Made by a program: the position numbers and the translations under genes
Notes under the pieces: generated by a model
Database searches by the model: none
What the model saw: only the letters and a program-made list of their open reading frames with translations
What the model was told of the DNA's origin: nothing
Source of the DNA: Tenacibaculum dicentrarchi
GTDB taxonomy: Bacteria; Bacteroidota; Bacteroidia; Flavobacteriales; Flavobacteriaceae
DNA: 64,000 nt
Direction of reading: 5' to 3'
NCBI RefSeq assembly: GCF_964036635.1
Contig: NZ_OZ038524.1
Location: 2,609,001-2,673,000, forward strand
Part shown: in pieces, positions 1 through 8,119 of the stretch
Position numbering within the stretch: the stretch's first letter is position 1
Layout: each line of letters starts with the position of its first letter

Positions 1-3
1 CAC

Positions 4-1023
4 ATGACTCTAGGAGAGTTTATTATTGGATATCAGAAAGATTTTAAATACTCTACGGGTGAGTTATCTCGTTTAATCAACTCAATTCGTTTAGCTGCAA
101 AAGTAGTAAATCATGAAATTAGAAAAGCTGGTTTAGTAGATATTACAGGTGCTTCTGGCGATATCAACGTACAAGGAGAAACACAACAAAAACTAGATAT
201 CTTAGCAAACGATCTTTTTAAACAAACACTTATAAACCGTGAAATTGTTTGTGGTATTGCTAGTGAAGAAGAAGATGATTTTGTAATTGTTGAAGGAAAA
301 AATAAAACAAACGAAAATAAATATGTCTTATTAATGGACCCTTTAGACGGTTCGTCAAATATTGATGTAAATATATCTGTAGGAACTATTTTTTCTATTT
401 ACAGACGAGTTTCTCCTGTAGGAACTCCTGTAACAAAAGAAGACTTCTTACAAAAAGGAAGCGAACAAGTAGCAGCTGGTTATGTTGCTTACGGAACTTC
501 AACCATGTTAGTTTTTACTACAGGAAATGGCGTAAACGGATTTACACTAAACCCTGCAATTGGTACTTTTTACCTATCGCACCCAAACATGAAATTTCCT
601 GACATTGGTAAAATATACTCTGTAAGTGAGGGCTATTTTACGTATTTTCAAGAAGGAATGAAGCGCTTTTTAGTACATTGTAAAGATTTAAACAAAGCAG
701 ATAACCGACCTTATACAGCACGTTATGTTGGCTCATTAGTAACCGATTTTCATAGAAATATGATTAAAGGAGGAATTTATATTTATCCATCAACCACTAT
801 TAGCCCTAACGGAAAATTACGTTTATTATACGAATGTAACCCAATGGCTTTTATTTGTGAACAAGCAGGTGGTAAAGCAACCGATGGTTTTACAAGAATT
901 ATGGATATTGCGCCATCAGAATTACACCAACGTGTACCTTTTTTCTGTGGAAGTAAGCAAATGGTAGAAAAAGCAGAAGAATTTATGGGAGAATTTTCTT
1001 CGGATGAAAAACCTATATATTAA
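4..1023 (+). CDS. fbp: Fructose-1,6-bisphosphatase, class I
   Basis: Cytoplasmic gluconeogenic enzyme that hydrolyses fructose 1,6-bisphosphate to fructose 6-phosphate. The 339-residue protein has the class I hallmarks: an acidic SEEEDD stretch at about residues 87-92 and the metal and substrate loop [11 protein letters not shown] at 111-121, followed by the conserved YIYP and LYECNPMAF segments near the C-terminus. Length matches the usual 330-340 residues. The ATG at position 4 is the first one visible, but the codon before it is also open and relatives usually carry a few more residues before the TLGEFI motif, so the true start may lie just left of the window. It is followed by its own terminator and appears monocistronic at its 3' end. 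Confidence 0.95.
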   Translation: MTLGEFIIGYQKDFKYSTGELSRLINSIRLAAKVVNHEIRKAGLVDITGASGDINVQGETQQKLDILANDLFKQTLINREIVCGIASEEEDDFVIVEGKNKTNENKYVLLMDPLDGSSNIDVNISVGTIFSIYRRVSPVGTPVTKEDFLQKGSEQVAAGYVAYGTSTMLVFTTGNGVNGFTLNPAIGTFYLSHPNMKFPDIGKIYSVSEGYFTYFQEGMKRFLVHCKDLNKADNRPYTARYVGSLVTDFHRNMIKGGIYIYPSTTISPNGKLRLLYECNPMAFICEQAGGKATDGFTRIMDIAPSELHQRVPFFCGSKQMVEKAEEFMGEFSSDEKPIY

Positions 1024-1057
1024 ATAATAACAATTATTTATAGTTCTATAAATTTAG

Positions 1058-1090
1058 AATAAGGCAAACAGTTGTTTGCCTTATTTTTTT
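1058..1090 (+). terminator. Rho-independent terminator after fbp
   Basis: A 12-bp perfect stem (1058-1069 with 1074-1085) with a 4-base loop runs straight into a T tract. It lies 35 bases after the fbp stop and before superoxide dismutase. Confidence 0.8.
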
Positions 1091-1146
1091 GAATTAAATT
1101 TACATTTATTAAAACAAAAAATTAACTCACTTAAAAATAAATAATT

Positions 1147-1755
1147 ATGGCTTTTGAATTACCTGAATTAGGATATGCTTACGATGCATTAGAACCAAAT
1201 ATTGACGCAAGAACTATGGAAATTCACCATAGTAAACACCATAACGGATATACATCTAAATTAAATGCTGCAGTTACTGGTACTGATTTAGAAGGAAAAT
1301 CTATTGAAGATATTCTTGCTAATTTAGATATGAGTAACGGAGCAGTCCGTAATAACGGAGGTGGTTTTTTTAATCACTCTTTATTCTGGACAGTAATGAA
1401 CCCTGAAGATAGAGGTTACTTATCTGGAGAATTAAAAGATGCTATTGAAGCTAAATTTGGTTCAAAAGAAGCTTTTATTGAAGCTTTTTCTAAGGCTGCT
1501 GCAACTCAATTTGGTTCAGGATGGGCTTGGTTATGTGTTAAAAAAGGTGGAGAAATTGAAGTTTGTTCTACTCCAAACCAAGACAATCCATTAATGCCTG
1601 GTGTTGCTTGTGAAGGAACTCCTATTTTAGGATTAGATGTTTGGGAACATGCATACTACTTAAACTACCAAAACCGTCGTCCTGATTATATTGATGCTTT
1701 CTTTAAAGTAATCAACTGGAACGAAGTAGAAAGAAGATTTACTGAAGCTAAATAA
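1147..1755 (+). CDS. sodA: Superoxide dismutase, Fe/Mn family
   Basis: Cytoplasmic dismutation of superoxide to oxygen and peroxide. The 202-residue protein is full length. The metal ligands are visible: His27, His77 (in [11 protein letters not shown]), Asp164 and His168 (in DVWEHAYY). The GGG before the second ligand and the NQDNPLM segment with Gln145 resemble manganese enzymes more than iron enzymes, but flavobacterial proteins of this type can be iron-dependent or cambialistic, so the metal is not settled and the symbol is a family choice. The gene stands alone between two terminators. No clean promoter box was found in the 120 bases upstream. Confidence 0.93.
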   Translation: MAFELPELGYAYDALEPNIDARTMEIHHSKHHNGYTSKLNAAVTGTDLEGKSIEDILANLDMSNGAVRNNGGGFFNHSLFWTVMNPEDRGYLSGELKDAIEAKFGSKEAFIEAFSKAAATQFGSGWAWLCVKKGGEIEVCSTPNQDNPLMPGVACEGTPILGLDVWEHAYYLNYQNRRPDYIDAFFKVINWNEVERRFTEAK

Positions 1756-1783
1756 TCTTTAAGCAATTTTTTTAAAGAATATA

Positions 1784-1817
1784 AAACTCCAAAGTAATAA
1801 TTACTTTGGAGTTTTTT
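1784..1817. terminator. Bidirectional terminator between sod and the DinB-like gene
   Basis: A 14-bp perfect stem (1784-1797 with 1801-1814) with a 3-base loop and A/T tracts on both sides, placed between two convergent genes. Confidence 0.8.
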
Positions 1818-1823
1818 TATAAT

Positions 1824-2279
1824 TTAAACTAACTTTACTAAAGCTAAAATAACACCTAAATGAATACCTTCATGTAAGTTATTAAAAGCTATTGCCGATT
1901 CTATAGAATCTATTGTAAAACCTGTACTTGTTTCATAAGCTGTATATTCTGTAAAAATACCTGCCTCAAAATCTTCTTGTAAGGTATCAGGTAAGCCGAT
2001 AAACAACTCTTTTACTTCCTCCAGCTCTTCTTCCGAAAATGTTTCTGTAGGAACTGTTCCTTTTTTATAATTTTCAATTAATTCATCAGAAACCAAGCAA
2101 TTTAATCCTGATAATTTATACTGTAATAACTGTTGAGTTACTACTAAATGAGCAAGGTTCCAAGCTATATTATTTGTAAATCCTTCAGGAATTTTATGTA
2201 ATTGCTCTATCGATAAGTTTTCTGTTTTTTTTAAAACTATTCCTCTTGATTTTCTTAAAATTTCAAATTGCGTGTTCAT
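1824..2279 (-). CDS. DinB-fold family protein
   Basis: A 151-residue protein of the DinB/YfiT four-helix family, soluble and probably metal-binding. The expected histidine triad is present: His44 in WNLAHLV and the pair His136/His140 in the C-terminal LHEGIH. Family members include thiol S-transferases and many proteins of unknown role, and nothing here fixes the substrate. The frame stays open to a TTG at 2306, but the ATG at 2279 is preferred because it gives the standard N-terminus for the family. The gene diverges from the ArsC-like gene and converges on superoxide dismutase. Confidence 0.8.
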   Translation of the reverse strand: MNTQFEILRKSRGIVLKKTENLSIEQLHKIPEGFTNNIAWNLAHLVVTQQLLQYKLSGLNCLVSDELIENYKKGTVPTETFSEEELEEVKELFIGLPDTLQEDFEAGIFTEYTAYETSTGFTIDSIESAIAFNNLHEGIHLGVILALVKLV

Positions 2280-2331
2280 TATTCTACCTATTTTAGCGGA
2301 ATTCAAAGATAATTATTAAACCAGTCAAACG

Positions 2332-2682
2332 ATGAAGAAAGTATATTTTTTACAAACTTGTGACACTTGCAAACGCATTTTAAAAGAAGTGAACATTAAG
2401 GGATTTGAAAAGCAAGAAATAAAAACCAATAACGTTACTGTTAGCCAATTAGAAGAAATGCGAAAATTAACCGACAGTTATGAAAGTTTATTCAATAAAC
2501 GTGCAAGATTGTACAAAGAAAAAGATTTAAAGAATAAAGATATTACAGAAGCTGAATATCGTGATTTTATTTTAGAAGAATACACTTTTTTAAAGCGCCC
2601 TGTTTTTATTTTGGAAGATAAAATATTTATCGGAAATAGTAAAAAAGTAATTGAAGTGGTAAAAAAAGAATTAAATTCATAA
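2332..2682 (+). CDS. ArsC/Spx-like thioredoxin-fold protein
   Basis: A 116-residue member of the arsenate reductase (ArsC)/Spx family. The N-terminus carries a CDTC motif at residues 10-13 at the end of the first strand, the position of the catalytic cysteine in ArsC and of the redox switch in Spx. The FNKR segment and the C-terminal LKRPVFI, with the conserved Arg-Pro, also fit. Family members reduce arsenate through glutathione or glutaredoxin, or bind RNA polymerase (Spx). There is no ars operon nearby, so arsenate reduction is not supported by context. It may simply be one of the many uncharacterised ArsC-fold proteins of Bacteroidota. Confidence 0.8.
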   Translation: MKKVYFLQTCDTCKRILKEVNIKGFEKQEIKTNNVTVSQLEEMRKLTDSYESLFNKRARLYKEKDLKNKDITEAEYRDFILEEYTFLKRPVFILEDKIFIGNSKKVIEVVKKELNS

Positions 2683-2689
2683 AACCAAG

Positions 2690-2723
2690 AAAGCTTCATA
2701 ATTTTAACGATTATGAAGCTTTT
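2690..2723 (+). terminator. Terminator after the ArsC-like gene
   Basis: A 13-bp stem (2690-2702 with 2710-2722) and a 7-base loop, just after the stop codon and just before the oppositely oriented tRNA genes. Confidence 0.65.
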
Positions 2724-2724
2724 G

Positions 2725-2796
2725 TTGGCCTACAAGGACTCGAACCTTGAATGTCGGTACCAAAAACCGGTGTGTTACCAATTACACCATAGGCCA
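2725..2796 (-). tRNA. tRNA-Gln (anticodon TTG), copy 1
   Basis: A 72-base cloverleaf on the minus strand including the discriminator A. The acceptor stem is a perfect 7 bp beginning with the U1-A72 pair typical of tRNA-Gln, the D stem is GTGT/ACAC, the anticodon loop reads TTTTGGT giving anticodon TTG, and the T arm has a 5-bp stem with loop TTCGAGT. CCA is not encoded. One oddity is a C27-A43 mismatch at the top of the anticodon stem, also present in copy 2. The gene lies between an ArsC-like gene and a divergent membrane protein gene. Confidence 0.95.
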
Positions 2797-2876
2797 GTTA
2801 ATAAGTTGCAAATATAAAAATATTTTTCATATTTCAGTAATTTTTAAAGCTAACTTAAAGTTTTAAAATTACTAAG

Positions 2877-2948
2877 TTGGCCTACAAGGACTCGAACCTT
2901 GAATGTCGGTACCAAAAACCGGTGTGTTACCAATTACACCATAGGCCA
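2877..2948 (-). tRNA. tRNA-Gln (anticodon TTG), copy 2
   Basis: Identical over all 72 bases to the copy at 2725-2796 and exactly 152 bases from it. It is upstream on the minus strand, so the two are probably transcribed together, copy 2 first. The 80-base spacer between them is AT-rich and not duplicated. The C27-A43 mismatch is shared, which argues against a sequencing error. Confidence 0.95.
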
Positions 2949-3041
2949 ATTACTTATTTCGGGTGCAAATATAGCATAAAGTTTTATATTCACAAATTTT
3001 TTTTACTTTTTTATTTTAACATCTTTTTATGTAGCCTACTA

Positions 3042-3072
3042 TTTGCTTAAATTCCTTAAAATTATATTTTTG
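3042..3072 (+). promoter_or_regulatory. Flavobacterial-type promoter for the DUF2723 gene
   Basis: An exact match to the consensus TTTG, 19 bases, TANNTTTG: TTTG at 3042-3045 and TATTTTTG at 3065-3072. The start codon follows 56 bases later. This is the best promoter match found in the window. Confidence 0.65.
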
Positions 3073-3128
3073 TTTTCAATAAAAAATGAACAGTTATTAA
3101 TACTTTCGTATTTTACTATATAAAAACT

Positions 3129-6100
3129 ATGAACAATTTTAATTATAAAAAATGGAACACTCTTTTAGGGTGGTTTTCATTTGCTGTAGCGCTAATAACC
3201 TACACATTAACTCTAGAGCCAACCGTTAGTTCGTGGGATTGTGGCGAATATATTTCTACCGCTGTTAAGCTAGAAGTTGGGCATCCACCAGGAGCGCCTT
3301 TGTTTCAAATGTTAGGTGCTTTTTTCGCTATGTTTAGTAACGACCCTAGTCAATGGGCTAAAATGGTAAATTTCATGTCAGGCTTAGCCAGCGCTTTTAC
3401 TATTTTATTTATGTTTTGGACCATTACCAATTTGGCTAAAAAAATGGCTATCAAAAATGGTAAATTCAGTAAAAATGAAGCCATCGCCGTTTTAGGTAGT
3501 GGATTAGTTGGTGCATTAACCTATACTTTTTCAGATAGTTTTTGGTTTAGTGCCGTAGAAGGTGAAGTATATGCAATGTCGTCATTTTTAATGGCGTTAT
3601 TATTTTGGTTAGGACTACGTTGGGAAGACGAAATAAATACTCCAAGAGGACACAAATGGCTCGTAATTATTAGTTTTGTAGTTGGATTATCGTTTGGAGT
3701 TCATATTTTATCGCTCTTAGTTATTCCTTCAATTGTGATGTTATATTTCTTCAAAACCTATAAAAATATCACCCTAAAAACAACCGCAGTTGCTACTTTA
3801 ATTTCCATATTAGTTTTAGCTTTTGTTTTTAAATTTTTGTTTCCGTTTACCCTTAAATTCTTTAGTGTTTCAGAATTATTTTTTATCAATGAAATAGGCT
3901 TACCATACAACACAGGAACTATTATTGCTGGAATTATTTTAATCGGGTTATTTTACTTCGGATTAAGTTTTACCCGCAAAAAAAACCTAGTAATGGCAAA
4001 TACTTTGGTATTGTCAGTACTCTTTATTATGATTGGTTTTTCATCTTGGTTGATGTTGCCTATTCGTGCCAATGCCGACACTGTTATTAACGAAAATAAT
4101 CCGTCGAGTGCTCGTGAATTATTAGCCTATTACAACCGTGAACAATATGGTGATGCTAATGTTTTTTATGATAATTATTATTCAGTTGCACATGATAGAA
4201 CACAGGATGCTGAGCAACCTTTTAAGGATGATAAACCGAAATACGAAAAGAAAAACGGAAAATATATTATTGTAAATAAATACAAAAATATAGTTCCTAA
4301 TTATTCGAGCAAACACAAAGGATTTATTCCAAGAATGGTAAACCCTGCTTCAGAACAACATTACAAACGAATTACAGGAATTCCTGCACGTAGTAAAAGA
4401 CGACCAACTTTTATTGAGAACATGAAATTCATGATTGATTATCAATTTGGATACATGTATGGGCGTTATTTTATGTGGAATTTCGTTGGAAGACAAAACG
4501 ATGCACAGGGTCATTTAGATATTGAAAACGGAAACTGGTTAAGCGGTATCGATTTTATTGATGAAATCCGCTTGGGTTCTCAACAAAACTTACCTGATGA
4601 CATCAAAAATAATAAAGGACGTAATAAATACTTTTTCTTGCCTTTAATTTTAGGATTAATCGGATTAATTTATCAATCTAAAAAAGATAAAAACAATTTA
4701 TATACCCTTGCCCTATTCTTTGCTTTTACTGGTTTTGCTATTATATTTTACACCAACCCAAGACCTTTTGAACCTCGTGAACGTGATTATGCCGTAGTTG
4801 GTTCGTTTTATGTATTTGCAATTTGGATCGGTTTTGGTGTTTTTGCTTTGTATGATTATTTAAAAAATTATGCTAACAAAAGAACCGTTGCTATTGGAGT
4901 ATCGGCAGTTTCATTATTGGCTGTTCCTGTATTAATGGGCGTTCAAAATTGGGATGACCACGATAGAGGCGACCGTTTTATAGCACAATTAAATGCACAA
5001 ACCTATTTAGAGAGTTGCGATCCAAATGCGATAATTTTTACCATTGGCGATAATGATACCTTTCCACTTTGGTACATGCAACAGGTCGAGGGTGTTCGTC
5101 AGGATATTAAAATTGTAAATACGAGTCTTTTTCAAACTGCTTGGTATATCGACCAAATGAAAAAGAAAACATACCAAGCTGAACCTATTCCGTCGCAATT
5201 AACACACGAACAATATAAATACGGAACCTTAGATATGGCGTATCATATTGCACATCCACGATTTAAAGACTCTATAATGTCTATAAATAATTTTATGCGA
5301 TGGATTGAAAGTGATAATGACCAAACCTATTATATTGATGAAGAAAATGATGTTAGAGAAAAGTTTTATCCTACAAATCATATTCGAATTCCTGTAAATA
5401 AAGCCAATGTTTTAAAAACAGGATTGGTAGCACAAAAAGATGCCGATAAAATTTTAGACTATATCGATATTACTGTTAGCGAGCAAGGTTTAACCAAAAA
5501 TCGAATTTTAATGCTCGATATTTTAAATAATTTTCAGTGGAAACGTCCTATTTATTTTACAGGAGGTGCAAATGCAGATGAAGAATATATTTGGTTAAAA
5601 GATTATTTACAGTTAGACGGAATGTCATACAAATTTGTTCCTATTAAAACATCAAACAAAGGGAAATCAATAATGAGTATGGGACGTATCGACACTAAAA
5701 AAATGTACGATAACGTTAAAAAATGGAATTGGAAAACCATCAACAATGGTAAAATTTATTTAGATGAGCAATCTAAGCGCAACGCAATTTCTATCCGTAA
5801 TAATTTAATGCGTTTATCCGAAGAATATTTAAAAGAAGGAGATTCTGTGAATGCCAAAGATGTATTGGATTTATCTTTATACAAATTACCGATTAAACAA
5901 TTTGAACACTACAGTATTTCTTTAGGATATCCTGAATTATATTATCGTATGGGCGACATCGAAAAAGCACATGAAACCGCAGAAACTTTAATAGATGTTT
6001 TTCAGCAAAAACTTAAATATTATAGTACTTTTAAAGATAATGATATTGATTTAATTATTGATAATTTAGAAACAAACTTATATATGTATCAAAATATTAT

Positions 6101-6245
6101 TCAGCAAATTACAAAATATGATGATGATATGGAATACGGAAAAAAAGCTTTTAACGATTATATAAATCATGCTAGTTTATTTAAACATTTAATGGCTAAT
6201 GAACCGCAACAACCTGTTCGAGAATTAGATACTATTAAACCTTAA
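3129..6245 (+). CDS. DUF2723 (TMEM260-type) membrane glycosyltransferase-like protein
   Basis: A 1038-residue inner-membrane protein. The first 600 residues or so hold about a dozen hydrophobic helices. The N-terminal helix is followed by an outward loop with WDCGEY (Asp37, Glu40) and GHPPGAP, the layout of GT-C fold glycosyltransferases, where an acidic residue in the first loop is catalytic. DUF2723 is the family of human TMEM260, described as a protein O-mannosyltransferase, so a lipid-linked sugar donor and a periplasmic protein acceptor are likely but inferred. The last 200 residues are helical and look like TPR-type repeats outside the membrane. The gene is monocistronic, with a consensus promoter upstream and a strong terminator downstream. 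Confidence 0.8.
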   Translation: MNNFNYKKWNTLLGWFSFAVALITYTLTLEPTVSSWDCGEYISTAVKLEVGHPPGAPLFQMLGAFFAMFSNDPSQWAKMVNFMSGLASAFTILFMFWTITNLAKKMAIKNGKFSKNEAIAVLGSGLVGALTYTFSDSFWFSAVEGEVYAMSSFLMALLFWLGLRWEDEINTPRGHKWLVIISFVVGLSFGVHILSLLVIPSIVMLYFFKTYKNITLKTTAVATLISILVLAFVFKFLFPFTLKFFSVSELFFINEIGLPYNTGTIIAGIILIGLFYFGLSFTRKKNLVMANTLVLSVLFIMIGFSSWLMLPIRANADTVINENNPSSARELLAYYNREQYGDANVFYDNYYSVAHDRTQDAEQPFKDDKPKYEKKNGKYIIVNKYKNIVPNYSSKHKGFIPRMVNPASEQHYKRITGIPARSKRRPTFIENMKFMIDYQFGYMYGRYFMWNFVGRQNDAQGHLDIENGNWLSGIDFIDEIRLGSQQNLPDDIKNNKGRNKYFFLPLILGLIGLIYQSKKDKNNLYTLALFFAFTGFAIIFYTNPRPFEPRERDYAVVGSFYVFAIWIGFGVFALYDYLKNYANKRTVAIGVSAVSLLAVPVLMGVQNWDDHDRGDRFIAQLNAQTYLESCDPNAIIFTIGDNDTFPLWYMQQVEGVRQDIKIVNTSLFQTAWYIDQMKKKTYQAEPIPSQLTHEQYKYGTLDMAYHIAHPRFKDSIMSINNFMRWIESDNDQTYYIDEENDVREKFYPTNHIRIPVNKANVLKTGLVAQKDADKILDYIDITVSEQGLTKNRILMLDILNNFQWKRPIYFTGGANADEEYIWLKDYLQLDGMSYKFVPIKTSNKGKSIMSMGRIDTKKMYDNVKKWNWKTINNGKIYLDEQSKRNAISIRNNLMRLSEEYLKEGDSVNAKDVLDLSLYKLPIKQFEHYSISLGYPELYYRMGDIEKAHETAETLIDVFQQKLKYYSTFKDNDIDLIIDNLETNLYMYQNIIQQITKYDDDMEYGKKAFNDYINHASLFKHLMANEPQQPVRELDTIKP

Positions 6246-6274
6246 TTTTAAGTATTTTAAAAGCAATAGAACTT

Positions 6275-6318
6275 CCGCATTACTAATGATAATACATTAA
6301 GTAATGCGGTTTTTTTTT
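6275..6318 (+). terminator. Terminator after the DUF2723 gene
   Basis: A 10-bp stem (6275-6284 with 6300-6309), a 15-base loop and a run of nine T. Confidence 0.75.
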
Positions 6319-6346
6319 AATAGAAAAGACAAGGTAAAATACTTTT

Positions 6347-6640
6347 TTACAAATATTTCTTCACCAAACCGATTAAAGTATTTGCGTCTTGAACGCCTGT
6401 TTTTCGCCACTTCATTACACCTTCTTTATAAATTATAAAAGTAGGATTCCCTCTAATACTTAAAGCTTTAGCTAGTATCTCGTTATCTTTAATATCAATT
6501 TTAATTACTTTTGCCTTATCGCCTAAAGCGGCAGCAACATGCCTAAGCATTTCTACCGTAGAATCTAAAGGATTTAAATCAGTATAAAAATCAATTAAAA
6601 CAGGTTTATTGTTACTTATAATTTCGCCAAATTTTGCCAT
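6347..6640 (-). CDS. Thioredoxin-like protein without active-site cysteines
   Basis: A 97-residue protein with the thioredoxin fold pattern: strand VLIDFYTD at about 14-21, strand KVIKIDI, and the GNPTFIIYKEG segment that contains the cis-proline. Where thioredoxin has WCGPC, this protein reads LNPLD (residues 22-26), and it contains no cysteine at all, so it cannot do dithiol chemistry. A binding or chaperone-like role is possible. It lies downstream of the metallophosphoesterase on the same strand with a 75-base gap, so co-transcription is possible. The ATG start gives the normal short thioredoxin N-terminus. Confidence 0.75.
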   Translation of the reverse strand: MAKFGEIISNNKPVLIDFYTDLNPLDSTVEMLRHVAAALGDKAKVIKIDIKDNEILAKALSIRGNPTFIIYKEGVMKWRKTGVQDANTLIGLVKKYL

Positions 6641-6715
6641 ACATCTAGTTTTTTAAATATATTTCTCTTAAAAATAGTGTTTTTTAAGCAAAAGATTGCG
6701 ATATATACAACAAAA

Positions 6716-7939
6716 TCAGGCTTTTTTCAACTCAATAACCGTAATTTCAGGCCAAATTCCTACTCTTCCTGGAAAAGCATGGTAACCAAATCCTCTATTT
6801 ACATTAATATAACGCCCAAATTCTTGGTACAAACCAGCCCATTGTTTATACACATATTGCGATGGACTCCATTTAATCCAACCTGGAATTTCAATACCGA
6901 ATTGTAAACCATGCGTATGACCGCTCAATGTTAATTGATAATTAAAAACGTCTTTTTTTACTTTATTTTCCCAATGACTTGGGTCGTGACTCATTAATAT
7001 TTTAAAATCTTCTTTTTTTATTCCTTCGGATGCTTTGCCTAAATCGCCTGCTTTATTAAAGCCTCTCCCCCAATTTTCAACGCCAATTAAAGCTATTTTC
7101 TGTCCGTCTTTTTCAATATATCGATGTTCGTTTAATAACAATTCAAAGCCAATTTTAGGATGTAAATCTTTTATCGCCTTAAAATTCGCTTTTTTATCTG
7201 CATCGTTTTTCCATTTAGAATAATCGCCATAATCATGATTTCCTAGCACCGAATATTTACCAACAGGCGCTTCTAATTTTTTAAATACGTCAATCCAATT
7301 ATCCATTTCGTGAGCGAAATTATTAACCAAATCGCCTGTAAATAGAATCATATCCGATTTTTGCTGATTTACCAAATCAACCGCATAGCTTATTTTTTCT
7401 TTATTGGTAAAACTTCCTGAATGAATATCGGTAATTTGTGTGATGGTAAAACCGTCAAAAGCTTCGGGTAAATCTTTAAACGACAATTGATATTTTAGTA
7501 CTTTATAATTGTATTTTCCTTTAAAAATTCCATATAATAATCCCGCCAAAGGGATTGATGCCATTGCTAAGGCTATTTTTGCGATAAAAGTTCTTCGTCC
7601 CGCTAAAGGTTTTGTTTCTTCGGATGAAATATAAGAAATTCCCTTTTGAATCCATCGAAAAAAATCTTCGCCAAACAATACCAATAACATACATAACTTC
7701 GGAAGTAAAACGACTAAAAGCATTCCTACTGCCCATTGAAATTGTTTTGTTTGCCCTGAACTTCTATCCGAAGAAAATACCACGTAAAAAAAATTGATAT
7801 ACGCCAACAAACCTACAAACAGCCAACTATATTTAATAAACTTATTTTTAGTAATTGTTTTTATCGCCTGAAAAGCATAGGCTTCAAAAATAACAACAAC
7901 AAATACGATACTTAAAATTGAAAGCAACCATCGAGACAT
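6716..7939 (-). CDS. Membrane-anchored metallophosphoesterase (YkuE/YaeI-like)
   Basis: A 407-residue calcineurin-like phosphoesterase. Residues 1-135 contain four or so hydrophobic helices; the catalytic domain follows. Metal-binding motifs appear in order: TDIH with Asp171 and His173, TGDLVNN with Asp203, LGNHDY with Asn234 and His235, then MSHDP and SGHTHG near the C-terminus. Proteins with this architecture belong to a broad family that includes phosphohydrolases acting on lipid head groups; the substrate here is unknown. A TATCTTTG box lies 23 bases upstream on the minus strand, back to back with the polA promoter. Confidence 0.85.
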   Translation of the reverse strand: MSRWLLSILSIVFVVVIFEAYAFQAIKTITKNKFIKYSWLFVGLLAYINFFYVVFSSDRSSGQTKQFQWAVGMLLVVLLPKLCMLLVLFGEDFFRWIQKGISYISSEETKPLAGRRTFIAKIALAMASIPLAGLLYGIFKGKYNYKVLKYQLSFKDLPEAFDGFTITQITDIHSGSFTNKEKISYAVDLVNQQKSDMILFTGDLVNNFAHEMDNWIDVFKKLEAPVGKYSVLGNHDYGDYSKWKNDADKKANFKAIKDLHPKIGFELLLNEHRYIEKDGQKIALIGVENWGRGFNKAGDLGKASEGIKKEDFKILMSHDPSHWENKVKKDVFNYQLTLSGHTHGLQFGIEIPGWIKWSPSQYVYKQWAGLYQEFGRYINVNRGFGYHAFPGRVGIWPEITVIELKKA

Positions 7940-7961
7940 ATAACTATATTTAAAAGTAAGA

Positions 7962-7969
7962 CAAAGATA
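7962..7969 (-). promoter_or_regulatory. Candidate -7 box for the metallophosphoesterase gene
   Basis: TATCTTTG on the minus strand matches TANNTTTG exactly, 22 bases before the start codon. No good -33 TTTG is seen. Confidence 0.4.
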
Positions 7970-8013
7970 GGTTGATTATTAAAATCAATTTTTAACGTCT
8001 TGTTAAAGTTTCG

Positions 8014-8021
8014 TAGCTTTG
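8014..8021 (+). promoter_or_regulatory. Candidate -7 box for polA
   Basis: TAGCTTTG matches TANNTTTG, with a weak TTTA 19 bases upstream at 7991-7994. The predicted 5' leader of polA would be about 90 bases. Confidence 0.45.
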
Positions 8022-8119
8022 CCAACTGAATTAATGACTATTTTTTAGTTGTTCATTTCTTTTCAAAATAGCTTTTAAAAAAATATTCAACCACACTTCA
8101 ACAGGCTTAAAAAACACCA

